DNA of 64,000 bases from NCBI RefSeq assembly GCF_009857435.1, contig NZ_WWCK01000002.1:62001-126000 (forward strand), given 5' to 3'. A model generated the notes under the pieces. It was not told where the DNA came from and made no database searches. It worked only from the letters and a program-made list of their open reading frames with translations. A program made the translations under genes and the position numbers. Positions within the stretch are counted from its first letter, which is position 1; each line of letters opens with the position of its first letter. Positions 35,920 through 44,009 of the stretch are shown here, piece after piece. Origin of the DNA: Duganella rivi. Its GTDB lineage: Bacteria > Pseudomonadota > Gammaproteobacteria > Burkholderiales > Burkholderiaceae_D.

Positions 35920-37743
35920 TTATAGGACTTCGCTGGCGTGGTCAGCCAGGCGCGAGCGTTCGCCGCGCGCCAGGGTGACGTGGCCGCTATGCGACCAGCC
36001 CTTGAAGCGGTCGACCACGTAGGTCAGGCCGCTCGAACCCTCGGTCAGGTACGGCGTGTCGATCTGCGCGATATTACCCAGGCAAATGATTTTGGTGCCA
36101 GGGCCGGCGCGCGTCACCAGGGTCTTGACCTGCTTCGGCGTCAAGTTCTGCGCCTCGTCGATGATCAGGAATTTGTTGACGAAGGTACGGCCACGCATGA
36201 AGTTCAGGGACTTGATCTTGATGCGCGAACGGATCAGGTCTTGCGTGGCCGCGCGGCCCCACTCGCCGCCATCCGAATCGGACTTGTTGAGCACTTCCAG
36301 GTTGTCGTCAAACGCGCCCATCCACGGCGACATTTTCTCTTCCTCGGTACCCGGCAGGAAACCGATGTCTTCACCGACCGGCACCGTCACGCGGGTGACG
36401 ATGATTTCGTTGTAGAGCTTGGTTTCCAGCACTTGCGCCAGGCCGGCCGCCAGTGCCAGCAGGGTCTTGCCGGTACCGGCTTGACCGAGCAGGGTGACGA
36501 AGTCGCACTCTGGATTCATCAGCAGGTTGAGGGCAAAGTTCTGCTCGCGGTTACGTGCCGTCACGCCCCACACATTGTTCTTGTTGTGGCTGAAGTCGCG
36601 CAGGGTTTGCAGCACGGCGGTCTTGCCATTGATCTGCTTGACCTGGCCATAGAACGGCGCTTCGCCATTCTTCGGTTCCAGGAACACGAACTGGTTGACC
36701 AGCATCGACGGCACGAACGGGCCGGTCACGCGGTAGAACGTTGCGCTCTGGCCGTTTTTATTTTCCTGCCACGATTCCAGATCCTTGCCGTGCTTGTTCC
36801 AGAAATCGTCCGGCAGCTGGACGATGCCCGAGTACAGCAGGTCGGTATCTTCCAGCACGTGGTCGTTGAAGTAGTCTTCAGCCGGCAGGCCCAGCGCGCG
36901 CGCCTTGATGCGCATATTGATGTCTTTCGACACCAGTACGATGGCGCGGCCTTCCTGCTCCGCTTCCAGCGAACGCACCACCGACAAAATCTGGTTGTCG
37001 GCCTTGCCCGACGGCAGGCCCACCGGCAGTTCCGCCGTTTGCAAGCGGGTCTGGAAGTACAGGCGGCCCTTGGCGTCCTTGTTGCCCAGCTTGGACAGCG
37101 GGATGCCGTTCTCGATGGCGTCGTCGTCGGTGTTGGAAACCAGCGCGTCCAGCGTGCGCGAGACCTGGCGGGCATTGCGCGCCACCTCGGTCATGCCTTT
37201 CTTGTGGTTGTCCAATTCTTCCAGCGTCATCATCGGCAGGTAGACGTCGTGTTCTTCAAAGCGGAACAGCGACGATGGATCGTGCATCAGCACGTTGGTA
37301 TCGAGCACGAACATCTTGGTAGCGCCGGTCTGGTCGGCGTGGCGGCTGGTGGACGATTTGATCGCCACTTCGTTCGGCTTGTGCTTGGCCGGATGCGGCG
37401 CTTCGGCCGTAATCGGCGTCACCTTGCCGCGTGGCGAGGACTTGCCCTTGGCTTCGACGGTGTCGGCGGCAGCCTTCAGCACGGCCGGTGCAGCTTTCAA
37501 TACGGCGGCCACGGCTTTGCCCTTGGCGCTCGGCTTCGCAGCCTCGCTCTTGGCTGCGGCTGGTTTCTTTGCTACAGGTGATGGGACGGCTTTAACGGTT
37601 GCCGCTTTCTTCGGCGCTGGTGCAGGCTCGGGGGCGATATCGGCGACTGCCGCGAGGGCAGGCGTCACGCGGCCGGTGGCCTTGGGGTAATCTTTTGCCA
37701 ACAGTATAGTCGCTGGCTTACTTGGTATTTTTGGCAGTGGCAT
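35920..37743 (-). CDS. PIN-PhoH family protein (PhoH2-like ATPase/ribonuclease)
   Basis: The protein has 607 residues. The first ~130 are Ala/Pro/Lys-rich and disordered. A PIN nuclease domain begins with 'KMFVLDTNVLMHDPSSLF' and keeps the acidic residues ('EELDNHKKG', 'SKDINMRIKA'). A PhoH/RecD-like ATPase follows, with Walker A GQAGTGKT near residue 420 and Walker B 'LIIDEAQNLT'. PIN-PhoH proteins act as ATP-dependent RNA helicase/nucleases in species where they have been studied. An alternative in-frame ATG lies at 37782, but 'MPLPKIPSKPATILLAKDYP' at 37743 matches the N-terminus I expect in relatives. The gene is monocistronic with its own terminator. Confidence 0.92.
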   Translation of the reverse strand: MPLPKIPSKPATILLAKDYPKATGRVTPALAAVADIAPEPAPAPKKAATVKAVPSPVAKKPAAAKSEAAKPSAKGKAVAAVLKAAPAVLKAAADTVEAKGKSSPRGKVTPITAEAPHPAKHKPNEVAIKSSTSRHADQTGATKMFVLDTNVLMHDPSSLFRFEEHDVYLPMMTLEELDNHKKGMTEVARNARQVSRTLDALVSNTDDDAIENGIPLSKLGNKDAKGRLYFQTRLQTAELPVGLPSGKADNQILSVVRSLEAEQEGRAIVLVSKDINMRIKARALGLPAEDYFNDHVLEDTDLLYSGIVQLPDDFWNKHGKDLESWQENKNGQSATFYRVTGPFVPSMLVNQFVFLEPKNGEAPFYGQVKQINGKTAVLQTLRDFSHNKNNVWGVTARNREQNFALNLLMNPECDFVTLLGQAGTGKTLLALAAGLAQVLETKLYNEIIVTRVTVPVGEDIGFLPGTEEEKMSPWMGAFDDNLEVLNKSDSDGGEWGRAATQDLIRSRIKIKSLNFMRGRTFVNKFLIIDEAQNLTPKQVKTLVTRAGPGTKIICLGNIAQIDTPYLTEGSSGLTYVVDRFKGWSHSGHVTLARGERSRLADHASEVL

Positions 37744-37971
37744 CAGGATCTCAATTGGAAAAATAAAGGAGGAATCCGCCATGGGGCGCGCGGCCGCATG
37801 GGGTGGATGCTTTAGGGGAAAACAGGTGAAAGACTGCCGATGGGCATAGTTTCAGCCCGGTGAGTACCGCAAGGTGGCCGGCTGGCCACCGAGGAGGGTA
37901 AAAGGTACAGTGATGACTCAAAATGTGCTTAAGTTCCTGCTAGTTGAGCAAACCGGAACTGCAACGCACCG

Positions 37972-38427
37972 TTAAGCCTGACGCGCTACAAATTCCAGCA
38001 CTTCGTCGACGTGACCCGCTACCTTCACGCCTCTCCATTCTTTCACCAATTGACCATTAGCGTCAATCACAAACGTACTGCGCTCGACCCCACGGACAGT
38101 CTTACCGTACATTTGCTTCATCTTCATGACGCCGAACTGCTGGCAGACCGCTTCTTCGGGGTCGGAAATCAGTTCGAACGGCAGGCCAAGCTTGGTTTTG
38201 AAACCTTCGTGCGAGCGCAGCGAGTCGCGGCTGATGCCGTAGATTTCAGCACCGGCAGCGGCAAACTGCTCGTGCAGGTCGCGGAAAGCGATGTTCTCGG
38301 TGGTGCAGCCGGGCGTGTTGTCCTTCGGGTAGAAGAACAGCACGGTGTAACGCGCCGGACGGCCGGACAGCTGGAAGGTTTGGCCGCTGGTCATCGGCGC
38401 GGAAAAATCGGTTACTACGTCAGCCAC
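37972..38427 (-). CDS. bcp: Peroxiredoxin of the Bcp/PrxQ family
   Basis: The protein has 151 residues with a thioredoxin fold. The peroxidatic cysteine is C41 in 'NTPGCTTE'. The resolving cysteine found five residues later in E. coli Bcp is replaced (I46). The only other cysteine is C95, so this is either a one-Cys enzyme or uses C95. It starts with GTG, preceded by AGGAGA at good distance. It lies 21 bp after arnD and is probably the last gene of the L-Ara4N transcript. The 190 bp towards phoH hold a 7-bp hairpin (37873-37890) without a U-tract. Confidence 0.92.
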   Translation of the reverse strand: MADVVTDFSAPMTSGQTFQLSGRPARYTVLFFYPKDNTPGCTTENIAFRDLHEQFAAAGAEIYGISRDSLRSHEGFKTKLGLPFELISDPEEAVCQQFGVMKMKQMYGKTVRGVERSTFVIDANGQLVKEWRGVKVAGHVDEVLEFVARQA

Positions 38428-38448
38428 AGGCGTCTCCTGAAGGGTTTG

Positions 38449-39411
38449 TTAGGCTCGGGCCGGGCCTTGGGTAATCAAGGCGCCCGAACGTCCCGGCAGC
38501 TCGCCCCAGGTGATGGGGCAAACCGGCATCGGCAGGTCTCGTATCTTCTGATAGTAGTCAGCCATGGACGCCAGTTGGTATCCCTGTGCTTGCCATCCTG
38601 CCAATAGCTGCTCGAATATGGGGGCAAGTTTCTGCCCTTCAAGCTCAGCGTGCAAAGTATAAACGTGGTCGCGCGTTGCGCCTTCCGTTAGTTTCAGCAG
38701 GAAGGCGGCGATGTTGTGGGGGCCGATGGTGACGCCGTCGATCTCGCAGCCGAGGATTTCGTCCAGCGTCGGCAGGGTGGTCGGCATCTGGATGTGCTTG
38801 AGCACCGTGTCGCCATCGGACAAGCGGTGCGGGCCGTCGGCCGGATTGGCCAGCGCGCCGTTCTCCTTGAGCACGCAGCGGCCGTCGGAGGCATAGCCGT
38901 AACCGGCGGTGTCGTGCTCGGCAAACGCGCCGTTATTCATCTGCCAGCCGGCCGCGCCGTGGGTGCGCGGCGCCACGCCGAACACTTGCGTGAAGCGGGC
39001 GGCGGCCTTGCGCATCATGGCCTTGGCCCATGCGGCGTCGCGCTTGGCGACATTGTCCTGCCACAGCACGTGATCCCAGGTGTGGATGCCGCATTCAAAG
39101 CCGGCGTCCTGCACCGCGCGCATTTCGGCGGCGCATTCCTTGCCGATGTCCGGGCCGGGCAGCAGCACGCCGTACATCAGGGTCTTGAAGCCGTAATGCT
39201 CCACCACCGAGGTGCGCGACACCTTGCTGAAGAAGCCGGGACGCAGCGCGCGGCGCATGGCCCAGCCGGTGTGGTCTTTGCCGAGCGAGAACAGGAAGGT
39301 CGCACCGGCCTGATGCGCCTTCAGCATGCGCACGAGGTTGGGTACGCCTTCACGGGTGCCGCGGTAGGTGTCGACGTCGATCTTCAACACCATCAGTGGT
39401 TTAGTACTCAA
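38449..39411 (-). CDS. arnD: ArnD-type deformylase (polysaccharide deacetylase family)
   Basis: The protein has 320 residues. 'KIDVDTYRGTREGVPNLVRM' is the signature start of ArnD, with the catalytic Asp and metal-binding Asp, and 'CGIHTWDHVLWQD' supplies the metal-binding histidines (HxxxH). ArnD removes the formyl group from undecaprenyl-phosphate-linked 4-formamido-L-arabinose. The longest frame begins with TTG at 39411; an ATG at 39393 is a possible alternative, and neither has a strong Shine-Dalgarno. The gene begins 4 bp after the decarboxylase stop, inside the arn operon. Confidence 0.92.
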   Translation of the reverse strand: MSTKPLMVLKIDVDTYRGTREGVPNLVRMLKAHQAGATFLFSLGKDHTGWAMRRALRPGFFSKVSRTSVVEHYGFKTLMYGVLLPGPDIGKECAAEMRAVQDAGFECGIHTWDHVLWQDNVAKRDAAWAKAMMRKAAARFTQVFGVAPRTHGAAGWQMNNGAFAEHDTAGYGYASDGRCVLKENGALANPADGPHRLSDGDTVLKHIQMPTTLPTLDEILGCEIDGVTIGPHNIAAFLLKLTEGATRDHVYTLHAELEGQKLAPIFEQLLAGWQAQGYQLASMADYYQKIRDLPMPVCPITWGELPGRSGALITQGPARA

Positions 39412-39415
39412 TGCT

Positions 39416-40456
39416 TTAGTCCACCAGTTTCTGTGCTTCAGCCACTTGGCTGCGGTAGGCGTCGAAGATTTTCTTCAGGGCGTCGGCCATGGTGGTGGTC
39501 GGTTTCCAGTTCAGTTCTTCGCAGGTGTTGGTGATCTTCGGCACGCGGTTCTGCACGTCCTGGTAGCCCGAACCGTAGTAGGCGCCGGACGTGGTCTCAA
39601 CGATTTTGACCTTGGCCGCGCCTTCGGCGTACTCCGGGTACTTGGGCGCCAGTTCCAGCATCATATTGGCCAGTTCGCGGATCGAGTAGTTGTTGACCGG
39701 GTTGCCGATGTTGTAGATCTTGCCGGTGGCGGCACCGTTCTTGTTCTCGATGATTTTCATCAGCGCGTCGATGCCGTCGTCGATGTCGGTGAAGGCGCGC
39801 TTCTGGTGGCCGCCGTCCACCAGCGAGATGTTTTCGCCACGGACGATGTGGCCGAAGAACTGCGTCACCACGCGCGACGAACCTTCTTTCGGGGTGTGGA
39901 TCGAATCGAGGCCGGCGCCGATCCAGTTGAATGGACGGAACAGCGTAAAGTTCAAGCCTTCCATGCCGTAGCCCCAGATCACGCGATCCATCAGCTGCTT
40001 GGCGTTGGAGTAGATCCAGCGCGGCTTGTTGATCGGGCCGCAGATCAGTTCCGAGTTCTCGGGATCGAACTCTTCGTCATGGCACATGCCATACACTTCC
40101 GAGGTCGACGGGAATACCAGATGCTTGCCGTACTTGGCGGCCGAGCGGACGATAGGCAGGTTGGCTTCGAAGTCCAGCTCGAACACGCGCAGTGGCGCTT
40201 TGACGTAAGTCGAAGGGGTCGCGATGGCGACCAAAGGCAGGATCACGTCGCACTTCTTGACGTGGTATTCCACCCATTCCTTGTTGATGGTGATGTCGCC
40301 TTCAAAGAAGTGCATGCGCGGATGCGTGAGCAGATCGGAGATGCGATCAGTACTCATGTCCATGCCATAGACGTGCCAATCCGTGGTCTCCAGGATGCGC
40401 TTGGACAGATGGTGGCCGATAAAACCATTGACGCCGAGAATGAGTACTTTTTTCAT
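39416..40456 (-). CDS. arnA: UDP-glucuronate decarboxylase (ArnA C-terminal domain as a separate protein)
   Basis: The protein has 346 residues and belongs to the extended SDR family. 'LILGVNGFIGHHLSKRIL' binds NAD, 'PSTSEVYGM' holds the catalytic Ser/Thr, and 'YSNAK' is the YxxxK motif. It matches the C-terminal half of enterobacterial ArnA, which oxidatively decarboxylates UDP-glucuronate to UDP-4-keto-arabinose. Here the two ArnA activities are separate genes. The ATG at 40456 begins the Rossmann strand (MKKVLILG). It lies 25 bp after the formyltransferase gene. Confidence 0.92.
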   Translation of the reverse strand: MKKVLILGVNGFIGHHLSKRILETTDWHVYGMDMSTDRISDLLTHPRMHFFEGDITINKEWVEYHVKKCDVILPLVAIATPSTYVKAPLRVFELDFEANLPIVRSAAKYGKHLVFPSTSEVYGMCHDEEFDPENSELICGPINKPRWIYSNAKQLMDRVIWGYGMEGLNFTLFRPFNWIGAGLDSIHTPKEGSSRVVTQFFGHIVRGENISLVDGGHQKRAFTDIDDGIDALMKIIENKNGAATGKIYNIGNPVNNYSIRELANMMLELAPKYPEYAEGAAKVKIVETTSGAYYGSGYQDVQNRVPKITNTCEELNWKPTTTMADALKKIFDAYRSQVAEAQKLVD

Positions 40457-40481
40457 GTTTTGGTTCCCAATATCTATATTT

Positions 40482-41408
40482 TTATGCCGCCAGGCGGGCT
40501 TGTAATTGTTCTGCGGTGATCGGTTCACCATCTGCCGTCAGCGAGGAAATCGTCAGCATGCGGCCATCGCCGCAGACACCAAAGATACAATTATCAACGA
40601 CGGTCAATCCCAGTGGCAAACCGAGGGAAACGACGTTGCCGAAGTTGCCGTTCAGGCGTGCCCGCTGAATGACATAGCGTACACCGTTGATGTCGGTAAA
40701 GGCGCCCGGATAAGGAGGGGCGACGGCCCTGTGCAAGTTGTAGACCTGCTGCGCCGGCAGGTTCCAGTCGATGCGGCCGTCTTCCGGCTTGCGGCCGCTG
40801 AAATAGCCGCCTTTCGTCAAGTCGTTGCGCAGGCGCGGCGCGCTGCCGTCCAGCAGCGACGGCAGCACGCGCCATAGCGCTTGCTCGGCCGCCACCTGCA
40901 CCTTGCCGAATACTTCGTGCGCGGTGTCGTCCGGCAGGATCGGCACCTCCATTTGCGAGACGATGTCGCCGGCGTCCGGCTTGACGGTCATCTCATGCAA
41001 AGTCGCCCCAGTGACGGTAGCGCCGTGCAGCACCGCCCAGTTGACCGGCGCGCGGCCGCGGTATTCCGGCAGCAGCGAACCGTGCATATTGAAAGCCGGC
41101 GCCACCGCCAGCAGTTCGGCCGGCAGCATGTGGCGGTAGTAAAAGCTGAACATCAAGTCCGGCTTGGCCGCTTGTACTTGCGCCAGCAACTCCGGCGACC
41201 TGGCGTCGGCCGGCGTGATATAAGGGATACCCTCAGCCTCGCAGAGCGAGATCACCGATTCGAACCAGATATTTTCGCTGGCGCTGTCTTCGTGCGTGAC
41301 GACCAGTGCCACGTCGACGCCGCCGGCCAGCAAGACCTTGAGGCAGCGTACGCCAACGTTGTGGTAGCCAAAGACGACAGCGCGCTTGGGCGTGTCAAAG
41401 TCACTCAT
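40482..41408 (-). CDS. Formyltransferase (ArnA N-terminal domain as a separate protein)
   Basis: The protein has 308 residues and a methionyl-tRNA formyltransferase-type fold. 'MHGSLLPEYRGRAPVNWAVL' holds the catalytic Asn-His and the SLLP motif, and 'VKPDAGDIVSQ' the catalytic Asp. It corresponds to the N-terminal half of ArnA, which formylates UDP-L-Ara4N using N10-formyl-tetrahydrofolate. The ATG at 41408 overlaps the arnC stop by 8 bp, indicating coupled translation. The genomic setting makes the Ara4N assignment firm over a generic Fmt homologue. Confidence 0.9.
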   Translation of the reverse strand: MSDFDTPKRAVVFGYHNVGVRCLKVLLAGGVDVALVVTHEDSASENIWFESVISLCEAEGIPYITPADARSPELLAQVQAAKPDLMFSFYYRHMLPAELLAVAPAFNMHGSLLPEYRGRAPVNWAVLHGATVTGATLHEMTVKPDAGDIVSQMEVPILPDDTAHEVFGKVQVAAEQALWRVLPSLLDGSAPRLRNDLTKGGYFSGRKPEDGRIDWNLPAQQVYNLHRAVAPPYPGAFTDINGVRYVIQRARLNGNFGNVVSLGLPLGLTVVDNCIFGVCGDGRMLTISSLTADGEPITAEQLQARLAA

Positions 41409-42423
41409 GTGGACGGCCCACCGTACGTTTTTCCACGCCGGGCTGTGCGCTATCTGCGGACTCGCCTTGCTTCTGCTGCAAAATGGTTTGCACCACGTAG
41501 CGCGGACGCGCGCGCACTTGCTGGAAAATGCGGCCGACATACTCGCCCAGCAAGCCAATGCCGAACAAGATGATGCCCATGAAGAAGAAGGAAATCGCGA
41601 ACAGCGTGAACACGCCTTCCGCTTCCGCGCCGAGGAACAGGCGGCGCACCAGCAGCACCACCACCAGCAGGGCCGACACCAGCGACATCAGCATGCCCAT
41701 CATGGAGTAGAACTGCAACGGGATCAGCGAGAAGCCGGTCACCAGGTCAAAGTTCAGGCGGATCAGGCTGTACAGCGAGTACTTCGATTCGCCGGCCGCG
41801 CGTTCCTCGTGTTCCACCACGATCTCGGTCGGGTTGCGGGCGAAGCGGTAGGCCAGCGCCGGCACGAAGGTATTCACTTCGGCGCACTGGTTCATCAGGT
41901 CGACGATGTTACGGCCGTAGGCGCGCAGCATATTGCCCTGGTCGGTGATCTTGATGTTGGTGATGCGCTCGCGCAGGCGGTTCATGGCCTTGGACGCGTA
42001 GGTACGCCACGCCGAGTCCTGGCGCTTGCGGCGGATCGAGCCGACGTAGTCGTAGCCTTCGCGCATCTTGGCGACCAGGTTGGCGATTTCTTCGGGCGGA
42101 TTTTGCAGGTCGGCGTCGAGCGTGACCATGATCTCGCCGCGCGCCGCCTCAAAGCCGGCCAGGATCGCCATGTGCTGGCCGTAGTTACCGTTGAACAGCA
42201 CCACGCGCGTGACGTCCGGGCGGGCGCGGAATTGTTCGGCCAGGATCGATACCGAGTTGTCGCGGCTGCCGTCGTTGACGAACACGATCTCGTAACTCGT
42301 GCCCAACTTGTCGAGCGCCGGGTACAGGCGCGCGAACAGGGCGGCCAGGCCGGCCTGCTCGTTGTAGATCGGGATGACGACCGAGATTTCCGGCTTGGTG
42401 TGCGCAGTCAGCATGGCGGTCAT
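41401..42423 (-). CDS. arnC: Undecaprenyl-phosphate 4-formamido-L-arabinose transferase ArnC
   Basis: The protein has 340 residues. The GT2 domain is 'ISVVIPIYNEQAGL', 'VFVNDGSRDNS' and 'TLDADLQNPPEE' (DxD-like), followed by two C-terminal membrane helices (about 235-300). ArnC moves Ara4FN from UDP to undecaprenyl phosphate on the inner membrane. The ATG at 42423 overlaps the arnB stop (ATGA). A second ATG three codons on is possible. Confidence 0.92.
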   Translation of the reverse strand: MTAMLTAHTKPEISVVIPIYNEQAGLAALFARLYPALDKLGTSYEIVFVNDGSRDNSVSILAEQFRARPDVTRVVLFNGNYGQHMAILAGFEAARGEIMVTLDADLQNPPEEIANLVAKMREGYDYVGSIRRKRQDSAWRTYASKAMNRLRERITNIKITDQGNMLRAYGRNIVDLMNQCAEVNTFVPALAYRFARNPTEIVVEHEERAAGESKYSLYSLIRLNFDLVTGFSLIPLQFYSMMGMLMSLVSALLVVVLLVRRLFLGAEAEGVFTLFAISFFFMGIILFGIGLLGEYVGRIFQQVRARPRYVVQTILQQKQGESADSAQPGVEKRTVGRPHE

Positions 42424-43559
42424 TTGATCAGGATCGCTTTCACGGCAGCGACGGTGCGGTCGACGTCGGCGATGGTCATGGCGTAGAACATCGGCAGGGT
42501 CACGGTCAGGCGGCCGATCTTTTCAGCGACCGGGAACATGCCTTCCTTGAAGCCGCGCTCGCGGTACATGGTGAACAGGTGGATCGGCGCGTAGTGGTAG
42601 CCGGTGCCGATGTTGAAGCGGTCTTTCAGCGCGTTCATAAAGTCGGCGCGCGTGGTCGGGCCGTTGTCCGGCAAGATGATCTGGAACAGGTGGTAGTTAC
42701 TGCTATCAAAGGCTTGCAGCGGCAGCTGCGCGCCCGACAGCGCTTCAAAGTCGGCGCCAAACTGCTCGTAGTAGCGGCGCGCCAAGGCGCGGCGATGCGC
42801 CGTGATGTTGTCGATATTGGCGAACTGGCCCAGGCCGATAGCGGCCATGATATCGCTCATATTGTATTTGCCGCCCAACACGTCGACGTCGATGCCGTCG
42901 ACGCCGCTGCGGGTCACGCCTTGCAGGCGGTACTTCTCGGCCAGTTTGGCTTCTTCCAGATTGTTCAAGACCAGTGCGCCGCCTTCGCCGGTGGTGATGT
43001 TCTTGTTGGCCTGGAAGCTGAACGAGACGAAATCGCCAAACGCACCGATGCGCCGGCCTTTCCATTCCGAGCCGAAGGCTTGGGCCGCATCTTCAACCAC
43101 GCGCAGATTGTGCTTGTTGGCGATGGCGTACAGGCGATCCATATCGACCGGCAGGCCGGACAGGTAGACCGGGATGATGGCCTTGGTGCGCGGCGTGATG
43201 GCCGCTTCCAGCTTGTCGAGATCGATGTTGCGGGTCACCGGATCGATATCGGCAAACACCGGCGTGGCGCCCACTTCAATGATGACGTTGGCGGTGGCCA
43301 CCCACGAAATCGGCGTGGTAATCACTTCGTCGCCGGCGCCGATGCCGGCGATGCGCAGCGCGATCTCCATGGTGCAGGTGCCGGAATTGAAGGTACGCAC
43401 CGGGCGGCCGCCGAAGTACTCCGACATCTGGGCTTCAAACGCCGCCACTTTCGGGCCGCTGGTGATCCAGCCCGAGCGCAGGACTTCGCCCACGGCGGTA
43501 ATGGTGGCCTCGTCTATCGTAGGCTTGGAGAAGGGCAGGAAAGGCAGATCAGCACTCAT
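42420..43559 (-). CDS. arnB: UDP-4-amino-4-deoxy-L-arabinose aminotransferase ArnB
   Basis: The protein has 379 residues of the DegT/DnrJ/EryC1 family. 'FNSGTCTMEIAL' binds the cofactor phosphate, 'VVEDAAQAFGS' binds the pyridine ring, and the Schiff-base lysine lies in 'SFQANKNITTGEGGA'. ArnB transfers an amino group from glutamate to UDP-4-keto-arabinose. Its place between the flippase subunit and arnC supports this over other sugar aminotransferases. It starts 62 bp after the SMR-type gene. Confidence 0.93.
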   Translation of the reverse strand: MSADLPFLPFSKPTIDEATITAVGEVLRSGWITSGPKVAAFEAQMSEYFGGRPVRTFNSGTCTMEIALRIAGIGAGDEVITTPISWVATANVIIEVGATPVFADIDPVTRNIDLDKLEAAITPRTKAIIPVYLSGLPVDMDRLYAIANKHNLRVVEDAAQAFGSEWKGRRIGAFGDFVSFSFQANKNITTGEGGALVLNNLEEAKLAEKYRLQGVTRSGVDGIDVDVLGGKYNMSDIMAAIGLGQFANIDNITAHRRALARRYYEQFGADFEALSGAQLPLQAFDSSNYHLFQIILPDNGPTTRADFMNALKDRFNIGTGYHYAPIHLFTMYRERGFKEGMFPVAEKIGRLTVTLPMFYAMTIADVDRTVAAVKAILIK

Positions 43560-43621
43560 GAGGTGGTTTGCTCGTTATCGTAGTTTCATGTAAAAACGTA
43601 TGGCGCATTCTAAAGTGTTCG

Positions 43622-43993
43622 TCAGGTGCGCGCCAGCCATGCGACACCGATCAGGATGACGAAAATAGCAAGCAAGCGCTGCACGGACAGTGCTTCACCG
43701 AACAGATACCAGGCGCCGATGGCGGTCACCACGTAGCCCAGCGACAGCATCGGATAAGCCACGGAAACATCGACGCGCGACAGCGCAATAATCCACAGCA
43801 CCACCGACAGCACATAGCAAGTAAGCCCGCCAATAATGGGCAGCTGGCTTGCGACCCGCAAGCCGACGCTGAACAGATTGCTCAAGGTCAGGTGGATTTC
43901 ACCGACGTTGCGGGCGCCCGCCTTGAGCAGCAATTGCGCCACGGCGTTGAGTAAAACGCCAAAAACAATGAAGCCAAAAGTTGCGATATTCAT
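43622..43993 (-). CDS. ArnE/ArnF-like SMR-family flippase subunit
   Basis: The protein has 123 residues with four predicted membrane helices ('TFGFIVFGVLLNAVAQLLLK' first). The layout is that of EmrE/ArnE/ArnF. ArnE and ArnF together are thought to flip undecaprenyl-phosphate-Ara4N across the inner membrane. Only one such gene is present here, so it may work as a homodimer or with a partner elsewhere. Confidence 0.85.
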   Translation of the reverse strand: MNIATFGFIVFGVLLNAVAQLLLKAGARNVGEIHLTLSNLFSVGLRVASQLPIIGGLTCYVLSVVLWIIALSRVDVSVAYPMLSLGYVVTAIGAWYLFGEALSVQRLLAIFVILIGVAWLART

Positions 43994-44009
43994 TTTGTGG
44001 TTTTGTTCA

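Noticed and set aside
35695..35925. 76-codon plus-strand frame between hicB and phoH
   Set aside because: It runs through the phoH terminator and has no ribosome site or family resemblance.
37873..37890. Terminator after the peroxiredoxin gene
   Set aside because: The 7-bp GC-rich hairpin has no U-tract and lies about 80 bp from the stop codon, so a terminator call is not supported.
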